In this document: positions 1 through 11,565 of the stretch, in pieces
How positions within the stretch are numbered: position 1 is the stretch's first letter
How the letters are laid out: every line of letters begins with the position of its first letter
Origin: Opisthocomus hoazin
Lineage: Eukaryota > Chordata > Aves > Opisthocomiformes > Opisthocomidae
Assembly (NCBI RefSeq): GCF_030867145.1
Contig: NC_134414.1
Coordinates: 18,060,518-18,124,517, forward strand
Direction: 5' to 3'
DNA length: 64,000 nucleotides
The notes under the pieces: model-generated
What the model was told of the DNA's origin: nothing
Seen by the model: the letters and a program-made list of their open reading frames with translations, nothing else
The model's database searches: none
Translations under genes and position numbers: made by a program

Positions 1-86
1 ACTAATCTGTTAGCTTCTGTTTTGCTGCTTTTCTAGTTAGCGTGTTAGTGAAACTATAACACAATCATAATTCAAATTTCCACCAG

Positions 87-171
87 CCCCTAAAGCTCCT
101 CCTGATATGGATATTGATATGGAACTTTGGGACAATAAAACAATAACAAGCGGACTAAAAAACTACCTCAG
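87..171 (+). CDS. ARHGAP42: ARHGAP42 exon, RhoGAP domain (part)
   Basis: The exon opens after the acceptor CCACCAG with two bases of a split codon, then reads [19 protein letters not shown] and on to SGLKNYLR, and stops before the donor GTAAGT. The 'KTIT..LK.YLR' stretch is the RhoGAP helix that precedes the conserved 'LPEPL' segment. It ends in phase 2 (AG|G), which the next exon completes as Arg. The upstream exons (BAR, PH and the start of RhoGAP with the catalytic arginine) are outside the window. Confidence 0.92.
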
Positions 172-1447
172 GTAAGTGTGAAACTACACAAATCTCAGTA
201 TTCCTTTTCTGGCCCATTAATCTTTTGCTTATTAATATCAAATTACATTTCTTGTATCCATTAGCATAGTAATAATTGAGTGTGTTATTATCTTGCCTAA
301 TATCCCTGTGATTCTGTGTAATAATAAATTTAAAATTTGTCGCACGCTTTCTGCCTTATTAAGATGGTCATGCCTTATATATTTAGCCCCAAATTTGGAA
401 GAAATTAATTAATTGCATGTTTTTATTTAAAATCTTTTATGTTAACCACAAAGCATGTTATGCTCAGTCTTTCTTTTCTGAATCCCTTAAGCTGCGTACC
501 ATGTGATTTCATGGCATCATTGCTGGAGCAGAAAAAAAATCTCTGCAAAAGCATAGGTTTTTATCTTATACTATTGGTGTCTTCACAAATACAGTATGCC
601 TCCCACACTATCATTTTCACTTAATATTTTTGCTAATGAGAGACAGAATTTTCAGAAATTATGGTACTTCTGAGATAATTCGGTTTTGGGTCTCAATACA
701 GAAGATTCAAAAGAAACATCATAAAAAGCATCAAATCCAGATGGTGGGTGTTCTGTGCTTTCTAAAAATCTGCAGTTCCTAAACTGGTCACCTAACAAAG
801 GGCAGTACCAGAAAACCCTATTCACTCTGGAAAATATGCCTACGATTTATAGGGCAATCGTCATGTAAAGTTCAATGAAAAGACTGGCTTGGGTTGAAGA
901 AATTTAGAATACATCTTCAGAGGCACTAATCATTGCAGATACTGTATTTGTGAAATTAGAATGTGAGCTAGCAGTATCTGTGTGTTTGTGTCTATAAGGC
1001 AATTCACAGTCTGCCTTTCAGTGGATGACGCTTCTAGGATGTCTCAGATCAGAATGTCAGTCCCAAATTTCATCGTATTTCTGCCTTTCTTGGGCAAAAG
1101 ATTGCTTCTGCAGCTCACTGTCCAATGTTCTGGAGCTGTATTTATTCCTGTTCAACAGTATGGAAGCCAGAAAACAGTGAGTCTCTGTGCTGAAGGTAGT
1201 GCCAGTAGTATTTCCCTTATTAACTTACATGGTGACACCAGATCCAACTCAAAGAGATTTTCAGACTATGTACATGATTGAGTTGTAGACTACTTGCAAT
1301 CAGTCATCACTGAACTGGGTTTCCTACAACATACCAGTATGCATTATGCAGATATTGAAGACTATCATAATCACACTCATAAAATTTAAAAAGTCTATGA
1401 GTAATGCTTTTTTTCTAAATTTTCTTTTTAATATTGTTTACAACCAG
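172..1447 (+). other. ARHGAP42 intron, no recognised element
   Basis: GT...AG intron (donor GTAAGT, acceptor CAACCAG) of ordinary AT-rich sequence. I saw no repeat, RNA gene or exon-like open frame with splice signals in it. Confidence 0.85.
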
Positions 1448-1506
1448 GTGTCTTTCAGAACCACTGATGACTTTCAAGCTGCACAAAGATTTCATTGTTG
1501 CTGTTA
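1448..1506 (+). CDS. ARHGAP42: ARHGAP42 exon, RhoGAP domain (part)
   Basis: 59-base exon. The first base completes the split Arg codon; the rest reads CLSEPLMTFKLHKDFIVAV. 'LSEPLMTF' is the family form of the 'LPEPLI' motif of RhoGAP domains. The donor is GTAAGT directly after the first base of a Lys codon, completed by the next exon. Confidence 0.93.
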
Positions 1507-2327
1507 GTAAGTAAAGTAATAAATACACTTTCATGAAAGTAATATTGTTTCTAACTCTGAATCTTCTCAGTTACTGTCCTTATTTTTCTCCTTGGTCTAT
1601 TATTTAGTGATCCAGCCATGGATCTGATTTCTTCCATGTCACTGTATGTGACAGCACAGTGCCACATGAAAGCTCTCAAAAAAGAGAAGTCACACTAGAT
1701 GAAGCTGTTCTGTGGTTTGTTCTGATCTTTACAGAGGTTCTGCGACTGCGTTCTGCGTGAAATTTTGAACCTTGATTTATACGGTTGTTTGTTTTATTAC
1801 GGGCTGGTAATTCCTTTATAGCATTCATCCCTCTCATCCAGGGATCTTTATTTTCCCAGCTTGCCTTGAGGCATTGGAGGGGGTAATAATTATCTCATTC
1901 TCACAAATGGAGTAATTAGCTACAGAGATAGTAAGATTGTTTTACTAGTGACTCCAGTTTAGAATTTGAAGTTATTTCCCTATTTCCTCTTGCCTTGATA
2001 AGAATAAAAAACACTCAAGAATTTTAGATATTTTAAATATCAAGGGGTGAAATCTTGGATTTCACCGTAGTGGCACACCTGGTCAAAATTGCCACAAATT
2101 TCTTTGGTTCCAGTAGTGGTGGTAACTGCTTTTGTTGAGTCACTTGAAATACAGATTTGAGATTGTTGTAATAAATATAATCAAACCATCCTCATCATTG
2201 TAAAGACTGATTGTGTTTGGCTCCTTGTAATGTGTGTGCATATTAACATACAGGCATTGGTGCCATTTGTAGTCACATCTTAGAACATGTTCTAATTTAA
2301 TAACAATATGTGTTTTCTGTTTAATAG
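1507..2327 (+). other. ARHGAP42 intron, no recognised element
   Basis: GT-AG intron of 821 bases (donor GTAAGT, acceptor TTAATAG). Nothing recognisable inside. Confidence 0.85.
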
Positions 2328-2433
2328 AGTCAGATGATCAGAACTACAGAGTTGAGGCAGTGCATGCGCTTGTGCATAAGTTACCAGAGAAGAACAGAGA
2401 GATGCTGGACATCCTTATCAAGCACTTGGTCAA
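2328..2433 (+). CDS. ARHGAP42: ARHGAP42 exon, RhoGAP domain (part)
   Basis: The exon completes Lys and reads [19 protein letters not shown] and on to [16 protein letters not shown]. '[13 protein letters not shown]' is the RhoGAP helix that packs against the GTPase-binding face ('LP..N...L' pattern). Acceptor TTAATAG, donor GTAATT; the exon ends two bases into a Lys codon. Confidence 0.93.
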
Positions 2434-5400
2434 GTAATTCTGTTTGATTTTTCTTTGGTATTATTGTAAGATGTGATTATTTCCACTTTAAATTTGTCAG
2501 TGTTGCTTAACACTGTTGTCTCTGTGTTGAAAAAATGCCACTTGAAATTACATTTAATTTCTAAAATGCTGTTGTCAACATAGCTGAAGAATACTCACCG
2601 GAACCAAAATAAAAGCAACACCATAAAGAGTCACCAAGATGACCAACTATGTTTATAAAATAAACCCACTCAGTGTTTTCATTCATGTTCCTGCTTACTG
2701 CAGGGGTTGGCACTATCTGGATTTAAGAAACGTAACAAAACTGTGCTAAGGTTGATAGAAAACTCTGGTTTGAATCTCACTCGAGGTCCGACACTGGAGA
2801 GTAGGCTAATGTTGTAATACTTGTCCTTCATGTTTGATCTTATTTTTCTAGCAGCTCTGAAGTGTAGTATTGTTTGAAAACGTTAATTTGAAGTAGTAGT
2901 ATTGATATTTTTCATAGCTATATAAATGTCCAAACCCACTTCTGAATCTCTCTTGTTTCATCAGCTTCTTTGAGTATTAATTAAATGTCTGATGGAAGAG
3001 ATTTTGCATTTCTTTGCACTGATGACCTTTGGTCTTCACTGTTACACTTAGCATGTGCTGCAAGACAAAAAAGACAAGTTTTTATTGTCTTATCTCTCTC
3101 TAAATCACTAGCTATGATTACATACCATTATTACATTATAATTTATCCTGTTTCTGTATCAAACATTATTAATGTAAGTTTTACTAAAGCTTTGGTCTGT
3201 TTTCACTTGTATTTGCTGAATATTTTTTAATGTGTATTACTCATTCTGCTTTAGGATGCTGTATACTTTTTAGTACATTTGTCAATGATCTGGGAATGTG
3301 AACACTGAAACAGCAGTTGTTCAGACAAGGCCCTCATGACTGAGACATGTAGAAGACACAAGAGAGGAGTCCATATTGTTTCCATTCCATTCATTACGTC
3401 CCAGCTATTTGGCTTTTTTGATCTCAGCTTCAGCCACAGCCTGCAGTAAGCTGTCTACAGTGGATCCTGATGCAGTTTTGCTTCCTCTTACAGACTTCAG
3501 AACCTTGAAAATTTCTTTGATATGAAATTATTTAGCCCTAATAAGTTATTTTTAGTCCTTTATGTCATTAGTCCCTGGAGAACTAACATGATAGGGAGGT
3601 GCTGTGAATGCTTCCATTGCCAAAACTGATTAGGCAGTTAGACATGGGGTAACCCAGAGAACCCAGGTGAAAGCAAGTTTTATAAGTTTCCTTACTCACA
3701 GAGTTGATTATCTAAAAAATATCATATCTATTGATTTCTGACCCTCTAAAAAGTTAAAACATTTAGTGAAGGATTAATGATTTTGTAAAAGCTGCTGGTC
3801 TGGAAGCCCTAAAATTAGAAATATGTATACATAGGAACTGACTTACTACTAGGCAGAATTAGTTACAGGCAAGCATTTCTTTCTTGACCTCTTTCCCTGG
3901 CCTCTTCATTCTCAATGTGACCTCAGGTGCATTTCCGAAGAAAAGCATGCCTGCAGTATTCCCTGCTTTAATTGTTCTCTTTAACTCTCACCTATCACCT
4001 CTTTGATGCAGTTCTCATTTCTGAGAAATTTAATCTTACGGTTTTATGCTGAAAGCTTTCAGTTCTTTTCTTCCCAACATTCAATTCACCCCTTCTAATT
4101 TCTCATCTAATTTGCCAGCTGTTGTTTATGCTAGCAATTCTAATGAGACTGCATTCAGAATTAGTCTCTTGAGTGTATTAGTTTCTTCCTTCCTCATCTT
4201 TTTCCTACCACTGTGTGGAGATTTTTCAAGGAACAAATGGCAGATAAAGTGGGAAAATATGAGAAAAAAACAACCTCCTATTACTTCATTCTTTTGTTTA
4301 AAATCCAATTTCAAAATGTACATCCTTTCCCTATGTTTCTTTTAGCTGTTCAGTTTGTGTACTTTTGTGTCTGGGTGAAAACACTACACCTTTAACTATG
4401 GGTTATAAAATAAGGATAATATTATTTTTTCTTTGTTTAGGTCTTAAGGTCTTTACATATCTACCTTGACTTCTGTGTCATTGTGCAAAATTAAATATTA
4501 TCTAGATAATTTGGGATGTAGATCACACTAAAAACAAACACACAAAACCAGCAAATCTTGGAAAGCACCCTACAGAGAGGTGATACTGTCTGAGTATATA
4601 CTCAGTCAGCAGCTAGGCAAACACGGGAAGTTTGGGGTTATTTTCAAATAGTTAATTAATTTTTTTTGTTTTTAAACCTTCCTAGTCAAAATGCCTATCT
4701 ACTTTCAAGAATAAATGATTCTTTGGTATGATTTAATAACACCATACTTTCTAAGGTAGATAGTCAGCCGTCTGCAGTCTGGCAGTATCAAAAATTTACT
4801 GGTGGCATACTGAAGAAAGAGATTTTGAGGAGGAAGCAACTGCACCTTAATGCATGCCTTACAGCTACCTGAAATGCATGATTACCTTGGGCTGTATGTA
4901 TTCAGTAGCCCAGCAACAGTATTACTAGGTCAGGGGAAATTGGTTATCAAAATGATCCATTTACAGCCCTGAGTTTTTTCTTTTGCAAGAAATTGAGCCT
5001 TTGAAATGCTTTATAGAAAGTCCTTTCTGGTTACAATATTATTAAATTCACCATTCCTTTTATTAACCAAGCTACCACATCTGTAACCAAGGAAACCCAA
5101 ACACGAGACAAACACTACTTTCTGTCTTACACTGTAAGCCTGTAATGTTTGTGTGAGAGACCTCAACAGTTACTGCGCAGCACAAAGCAGAGTAACATTG
5201 GAAAGGGTTATTTTTTTAGGTTTTTCTAGCAAACCCAGAGCCAAGTAACTCAAAATTCCATTTTCATTAAAATACTAGTGGGCTTCCCAAACACCCCTTA
5301 GTCACCTAAGTGAAACAAAAGATCTGTTACAGAAATAATTAGATTAAGATAATTGGCTCAAAGCATGTGTTAAGAAGGTAGTATTTTTCATTATATGGTT

Positions 5401-8400
5401 TCTAAATAATGATCTCCACCAGTGTGTGTCTCTGAAGTAAAATTTTGGAAACTTTCGCATAACTTAACAAAGCAACATAGGAAACGTGTAAGAAGATATG
5501 CATTTATTTTCCTGCAGTTTATAATCATGTTGTCTCCAATACAAACCCCTTTCCCATATTTCTCCTGCCGCTAGATGTGAATGGGTGCAAAAACATTCCT
5601 GTTCCAAATATGAGGGGAGTATTACTACATTATAGAAATAATTGTACAATCATGTATACCAAGATAATTCTAGTCTTCTACTCAGTCTGTGTATCATTAG
5701 TGCCTATGCAACAGTGAGACCAAGAGAAAGTCTGTGAATCCGGGCATAGGTTTGATCACAGAATCACCGAATGGTCGGGGTTGGAAGGGACCTCTGGAGA
5801 TGATCTAGTCCAACCCCCCTGCCGAAGCAGGGTCACCTACAGCAGGCTGCACAGGACCTTGTCCAGGCGAGTCTTGACTCTCTCCAGACAAGGAGACTCC
5901 ACAACCTCCCTGGGCAGCCTGTTCCAGTGCTCCGTCACCCTCAGAGGGAAGAAGTTCTTCCTCATGTTCAGACGGAACTTCCCATGCTTCCATTTGTGCC
6001 CATTGCCCCTTGTCCTGTCGCTGGGCACCACTGAAAAGAGTCTGGCCCCATCCTCCTGACACCCACCCTTAAGATATTTATAAGCATTTCGAAGGTCCCT
6101 TCTCAGCCTTCTCTTCTTCAGGCTGAACAAGTCCAGCTCCCTCAGCCTCTCCTCGTAAGAGAGATGATCCAGTCCCCTCATCATCCTCGTAGCCCTCCGC
6201 TGGACTCTCTCCAGTAGCTCTTCATCTTTCTTGAATTAGGGAGCCCAGAACTGGACAGAGTACTCCAGATGGGGCCTCACTAGGGCAGAGTACAGGGGGA
6301 GGAGAACCTCCCACGACCTGCTGGCCACACTTCTAATGCACTCCAGAATGCCATTGGCTTTCTTGTCAGCCAGGGCACACTGCTGGCTCATGGTCAACTT
6401 GTCATCCCCCAGCTCTCCCAGATGTGTCTTCGCAGAGCTGCACTCCAGCAGGTCCGCCCCAAGCTTGTATAGGGGTTCTTCCTCCCCTCCGCAGGTGCAG
6501 GACCCTGCACTTGCCCTTGTTGAACTTCATCAGGTTCCTCTCTGCCCAACTCTCCAGCCTGTCCAGGTCTTGCTGGATGTCAGCACAGCCTTCCGGTGTA
6601 TCAGCCACTCCTTCCCATTTTGTAACGTCAGCAAACTTGCTGAGGGTAGGCTTCATCCCTTCATCCAGGTCATTGATGAAGAAGTTGAATAAGACTGGTC
6701 CCAGTACTGACCCCTGGGGAAGCCCACTAGCTGCAGGCCTCCAGCTAGAGTCAGCGCTACTGATGACAACCCTCTGAGTTCTGCCGTTCAGCCAGTTCTC
6801 AATCCACTTCACTGACCACTCATCCAGCCCACACTTCCTGAGCTTCCCTAGGAGGATGTTATGGGAGACAGTATCAAAAGCCTTGCTGAAGTCAAGGTAG
6901 ACAACATCCACTGCTCTCCCCTCATCTACCCAGCCAGTCATGTCATCGTAGAAGTCTGTCAGATTGGTCAGGCATGATTTCCCCTTGGTGAATCCTCCAC
7001 TTGCTTGTTGATGACCTCCAGAATGAGCTGCTCCATCACCTTTCCTGGGATGGAGGTGAGGCTGACCAGCCTGTAGTTCTCTGGATCCGCCTTCTTGCCT
7101 TTTTTGAAGACTGGAATGACACTGGCTTTCCTCCAGTCCTCAGGCACTTCTCCTCTTCTCCAGGACCTTTCAAAGATGATGGACTGGCTTAGCAATCCTG
7201 ATCCTAACAAAATCCCCCAGTAGCCTTGGGAAAATCTCACAGTCTTTGTCACTGCCTTTTTAATCTTTGTAATGAGATAGTATTTGTGTCATTTGCTATG
7301 AAACTCTGACATCAGATAGGTCATTTTGCTAATGTTTGTATAACATTTTAAGAACAAATCAAGCTATTTGAGAGTATTATTGGAAGGAAAATGTAACAGA
7401 TGTCTCCATAAACCTGTTTCATGAAGACTGCCAGAGAAAACCAGCAGATAAAGTTTGTTCCTACTTTCTAGTCTTCCAGTATTTAATAGTTTCTACTGTT
7501 TCTTAATTTTAAAAGGTACAAGGGTTATTGTAATGATGTAGGAAATGGCTAAAAATGCTCAGCTTGACAATGGTAGCAGACAGCAATGAAAAGAAGAAGA
7601 AAATGCAAACAAGTGCCACAGTCACTGATTCTATTTGGTAACATATTCAGTAAAATTAAGCATTAAGGCAACTATCAAATCTTTACTTGGCATGGTATTT
7701 CTCAGACATGAGGCAATAGGGAAGCTGTGACTGGGGAATCAGTGGCAGTTATTTCGAAGGATTTGTGATGATACGGTTTTTATTTGGCAAATCTTGTTTG
7801 TAAGGAGAGAAAAAGGGCACTGAGGATTACTGATTGATGGTTTTCATTTTACTATCTGATAAATTATTGGAAAAACTAAGTTTCTAAATTCTACGTTAAG
7901 AAGAAAAATGACAGAAAAGGTACAGTAAGTGAGAACAGAATATACAGAAGTAAAAGCTTGATATATTTTAAAGCCAGAAGATGTCATTATGATGATGTAG
8001 TATTATCTATGCCACAGAAACAATAAATTCACTGATCCCACTGATCCTGTGTTTTCAACGCATTAATAAAGAGATCCTATCGCAATGTAAGTGTTCTCAG
8101 TAACTGTCTTCCCTTTACATGAAATCTAAGGTATATGGTTGACCTCTGTCATATCAGAGTGTTTTCAGTGAATTCAACATCAAGTATTTAAGTTCCTGTA
8201 TAAGTAATGGAGAGAGATAGGCACCTGCCCTAAGACTTCTAAACTAGATGTTCTGGATCTCTCTGTGGAGACCTTTGAAGATGGTTCATTTTCCCTGTCA
8301 GTTATGTCAGGAACTTAAATACTTACTCTAGGAAGACATGCTCATTATCTGTTTATTTATTTTGGGATGGGAGCTGTAATGGAAATACAGTAGTTGTACC

Positions 8401-8565
8401 ACAGTGCATTTTGACTCCAGTAAAAATGAAGGTTTAAAAAGTGTTTTTAAAGGGGAGGCATGAACTAGGGATCTTGCTAAAGGAATAGTCTTAACAGGTT
8501 TTTGCCTGTTGGAATTATAGTTTAGCACAACTATTTAATTGCATGTTGTTTGTGTTCATTTAAAG
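2434..8565 (+). other. ARHGAP42 intron with one CR1 copy
   Basis: 6.1-kb GT-AG intron. It contains the CR1 fragment annotated separately at about 5,756-7,230; the rest is AT-rich sequence in which I recognise nothing. Confidence 0.85.
5756..7230 (-). mobile_element. CR1 LINE, 5'-truncated, RT domain with damaged active site
   Basis: On the - strand the element ends at its 3' tail (plus strand TCACAGAATCACCGAATGG), as avian CR1 does, and reads inward through the reverse transcriptase of ORF2. Visible RT motifs include [15 protein letters not shown] (motif A), [19 protein letters not shown] (motif B) and [14 protein letters not shown]. Motif C, normally FADDTK, reads FADVTK, so the second catalytic Asp is lost. 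A 179-codon open segment covers 6,941-6,402; later parts are in other frames. The 5' end is truncated and its position is approximate. CR1 retrotransposes by target-primed reverse transcription and leaves no poly(A) tail. This copy cannot be active. Confidence 0.93.
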
Positions 8566-8725
8566 GGTATCATTACACAGTCAGCAAAATCTAATGACTG
8601 TATCCAACCTTGGTGTTATCTTTGGACCGACTCTGATGAGAGCCCAAGAAGAAACGGTGGCTGCTATGATGAACATTAAGTTTCAGAATATCGTCGTTGA
8701 AATTCTGATAGAGCATTATGAAAAG
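8566..8725 (+). CDS. ARHGAP42: ARHGAP42 exon, RhoGAP domain (end)
   Basis: The first base completes a Lys codon, then [20 protein letters not shown] and [15 protein letters not shown], ending IEHYEK in phase 0 before the donor GTAGAA. '[18 protein letters not shown]' is the RhoGAP signature with the conserved Asn of the 'NL...FGP' motif that contacts the Rho switch regions. This exon closes the GAP domain. Confidence 0.95.
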
Positions 8726-11420
8726 GTAGAAAGACATTACCTGACTGTTTTGTGATAAAGTAGAACTAAGATCTCATTTTCATTAACATCCTTAATGCTC
8801 TTAAGAGTAAGAAAGCTAGCATTTGTAGAAGGTCACTGATAGAAAGAATGCCTTCTTCGCACCCCATGCTATGGATCTGTATTCCTAGCAAGACTTTTGT
8901 GGCTCTGCAAGGTACAGATCCAAGGCATAATTTCCCTTCCTTTGAAGGAGTTGCTTCAGTTGCTTCCTGAAGATTGCTGCGTCCTTCTTATATCTAGAAA
9001 CAGAATAAGAAGGTCATAACTTTGCTCCCAGCTCCTCCGTCTCTCTCATGCTAGCAGTGTGCATGAAGATTCACTCTGGGTGAATGCATGGATTCTCTTC
9101 TGAGTGCATCAGGTCAGAGTCCTTCTGACCATTGCTGTCCTTTGGGGATACGCTGCACAGTGGAGATCTAGTGCCACCTAACATCGTGAAACCCCAGGCA
9201 TCCTTCAGTTCCTTTTCTCATGAGCAGCATCAATGTGGGTCCCCAGCACAAGCCCCCTTTTCTGTGCGCTCTGTCATTTTTCACGTGCCTAGGTAGTAGA
9301 ACAAGAGTGAAAAAAAAAAAAAAAAAAAAAAACTTTATGTATCTTAGATGAGACTTTATTCCTAGTTACAGGTTGTAAACCCATCATTTGTGTGCGATTT
9401 AAAAGTTCTTGAATACTCTGGAACATACAAACTTCTCTAGGTACTTCTTTTGCTTTGAAGAAAGACATGTCTGTGACTGCCTGGTTTATTTTGTTTTCCC
9501 CAAAGAGATCAGTGACAGCAAAGGTTCATCTCAAACTCTTTCCTGAAATACTGAATAAGAACTGTTTCAGGGCCTGAGAAGGAAAATCCATGAAATCTTA
9601 AACACTTACTTTCAGTCACTGCCATTGCAGATATCAGCTTCACTGAAAAGCTCCACTGAAAAGATTTTATTTTGGTTTAAACTATTTGATTTCAGAACTC
9701 AGTAGAACAGTCAAGACCTCCTTTACTTGTCATCAAAATAAATTTTATTTTGTTTTTTTTTTGTTGATATGTGTCACCTTCTCTGGTGACTAACAGAACA
9801 AAGTGAAAAAACTTTGGGTTTCTTCCATTTCACATTACTCAGCTGAGGGGCAGTTCCCAGTCAATACCAGGATGCCCTGCACTGGTTGGTCAGTAAGTAC
9901 TGCCGGTACTGCTTGGTATTGTCAGTTGCATTTCACAGGGACTCCTCAACATTGGTATGATACTGATAGCCTCCTTGCTTGTTACTCCAAAACGTATATA
10001 TTAATGTTTCCAGAACTGAATTTTCCCTCTGGAAAATTACAAGCTCATTCAATACAAAGACCATGGCTGCCCAACCAAAACCACCCTTGCTCTATTTCTC
10101 TGTCTATGAACATACCTTTGTATTGATATGCTACTCACTAATGCCTAGTACAGTATTAATGTGCTTCAAGAGCATCTGAAGACGTCCATTAAAGTATTTT
10201 CTACCGTAGGAGTATATTTGCTTTCTTCTGTTTCTGTGAGTGGCATGGAAGTATCTGTTCATTGTTCCTTCATCCTGTTCTGGGAGTGCCCTATTGACAG
10301 AGATCCACAAATCCTTGCAGAGGTGCATCTTGGCATTGCATGGTGTTCAACCTACTACACTTGACCCTCTCTACGCTATAGAGAGTGAACGTTTCTGTTT
10401 CCTTCAGTATCTTACCTGAATAGGCAATCTTTGTCTGGAAAACCTCTTCTCCATTCCACAGAACTAATTCCGCTTCCCAGAATAACATAAAAGATACACT
10501 AGCAGGAACAGGTGAGAAAGGATGTCTGGAGGAAAAACACGCAAATCTTTTGGTTATATTTTTTGCTTTGGTAATCCTCCAAGACGATTACCAAGACAGT
10601 TTTTAGGGTCTTTCATGTCTTGGATATTGCAGAACAGGTGATACAAATGAAAGTCACCCAAATTACTGGACTCCCTGTATTGTCCTTGGTGGTAAGCCTG
10701 CCATGCTTATCAGTAAAGAGTTCTTTAAAACCTTGTGTGTACCTGTGTCAGATCGCAGTAGTCAGATACCCTCAATGTTTGATTTTTTTCTGCAGTAATC
10801 AAGTACAAAATTGACCAGTGGTAGCAGTGATACGTAAAAGATAAAAATCAGGAGATGCTCTGAACATAAAGATGTTCCTTATCAAACTTGACATGTTTGG
10901 CGAAGTGAAGTGGTTTTCTGAAATACAGGCTGGATTGTACTAAGTTATGACTATTACAAATTTCTGTGATGTACAAAAGTTTTCAGAATAACACAGGGAA
11001 AAAAATCAATCTTTTCATAATATTTTTAAAATACTGTATATTTTATGTAATATGATGTAGTATTATTATATTATTTAGAAATACTTCTTCAGCAGGAGTT
11101 AGTTGTAAGGACCTTATGTTTCACAGTTCAGACTGTTCAGCACTTCTTAAAAAGGGCTAGAAAATAAAACTAGTTTAAAAATATTTTTATATAATTAGTA
11201 TAAATTTCAAATACATGTCAGTATTGTGGTTCTTGGGTTGTAAAATGAGGTCAGAGCAAAGCTTGTATTCAGTGAGTTTACTTTTTTGTAATGTGTTAGA
11301 CTATTACAGCATTAATTTCAGGTGCAGTGGTGAGGAAAAGAAGTGGATTAATAATGGAAGTGTAAAAGTACCTCTATTATTTGTGTTATTTATTTACCCC
11401 CCCTTTTTTTTATCATGCAG
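8726..11420 (+). other. ARHGAP42 intron with a 23-A run
   Basis: GT-AG intron (acceptor ATCATGCAG). An uninterrupted run of 23 A lies at 9,310-9,332. Between about 10,130 and 10,490 short open frames occur on the - strand, but they resemble no family I know and are broken. Nothing else is recognised. Confidence 0.8.
9310..9332 (+). repeat. Poly(A) homopolymer run
   Basis: 23 consecutive A, inside an intron. I do not recognise a SINE or processed pseudogene body just upstream, so it is listed as a simple repeat. Confidence 0.85.
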
Positions 11421-11565
11421 ATATTTCACACTGCACCAGACCCCAATATTCCTCTTCCCCAACCTCAGTCCCGATCGGGTTCAAGAAGGACAAGAGCAAT
11501 TTGTCTCTCCACAGGTTCACGCAAACCCAAAGGAAGGTATACACCATGTCTAGCAGATCCTGACA
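11421..11565 (+). CDS. ARHGAP42: ARHGAP42 exon, start of linker
   Basis: Begins in phase 0 after the acceptor ATGCAG with [20 protein letters not shown], then an Arg-rich stretch and [19 protein letters not shown], and ends one base into a Ser codon before GTAAGT. It joins the RhoGAP domain to the Ser-rich linker; the basic, Ser/Thr-rich composition suggests a flexible segment. The '[12 protein letters not shown]' block looks conserved in GRAF3 (recollection, not computed). Confidence 0.93.

Noticed and set aside
10131..10488. Minus-strand open frames of about 65 codons as an intronic pseudogene or endogenous viral insert
   Set aside because: The frames do not join, contain stops when extended, and resemble no family I can name. 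A translated search of 9,780-10,820 against protein and repeat libraries would settle it.
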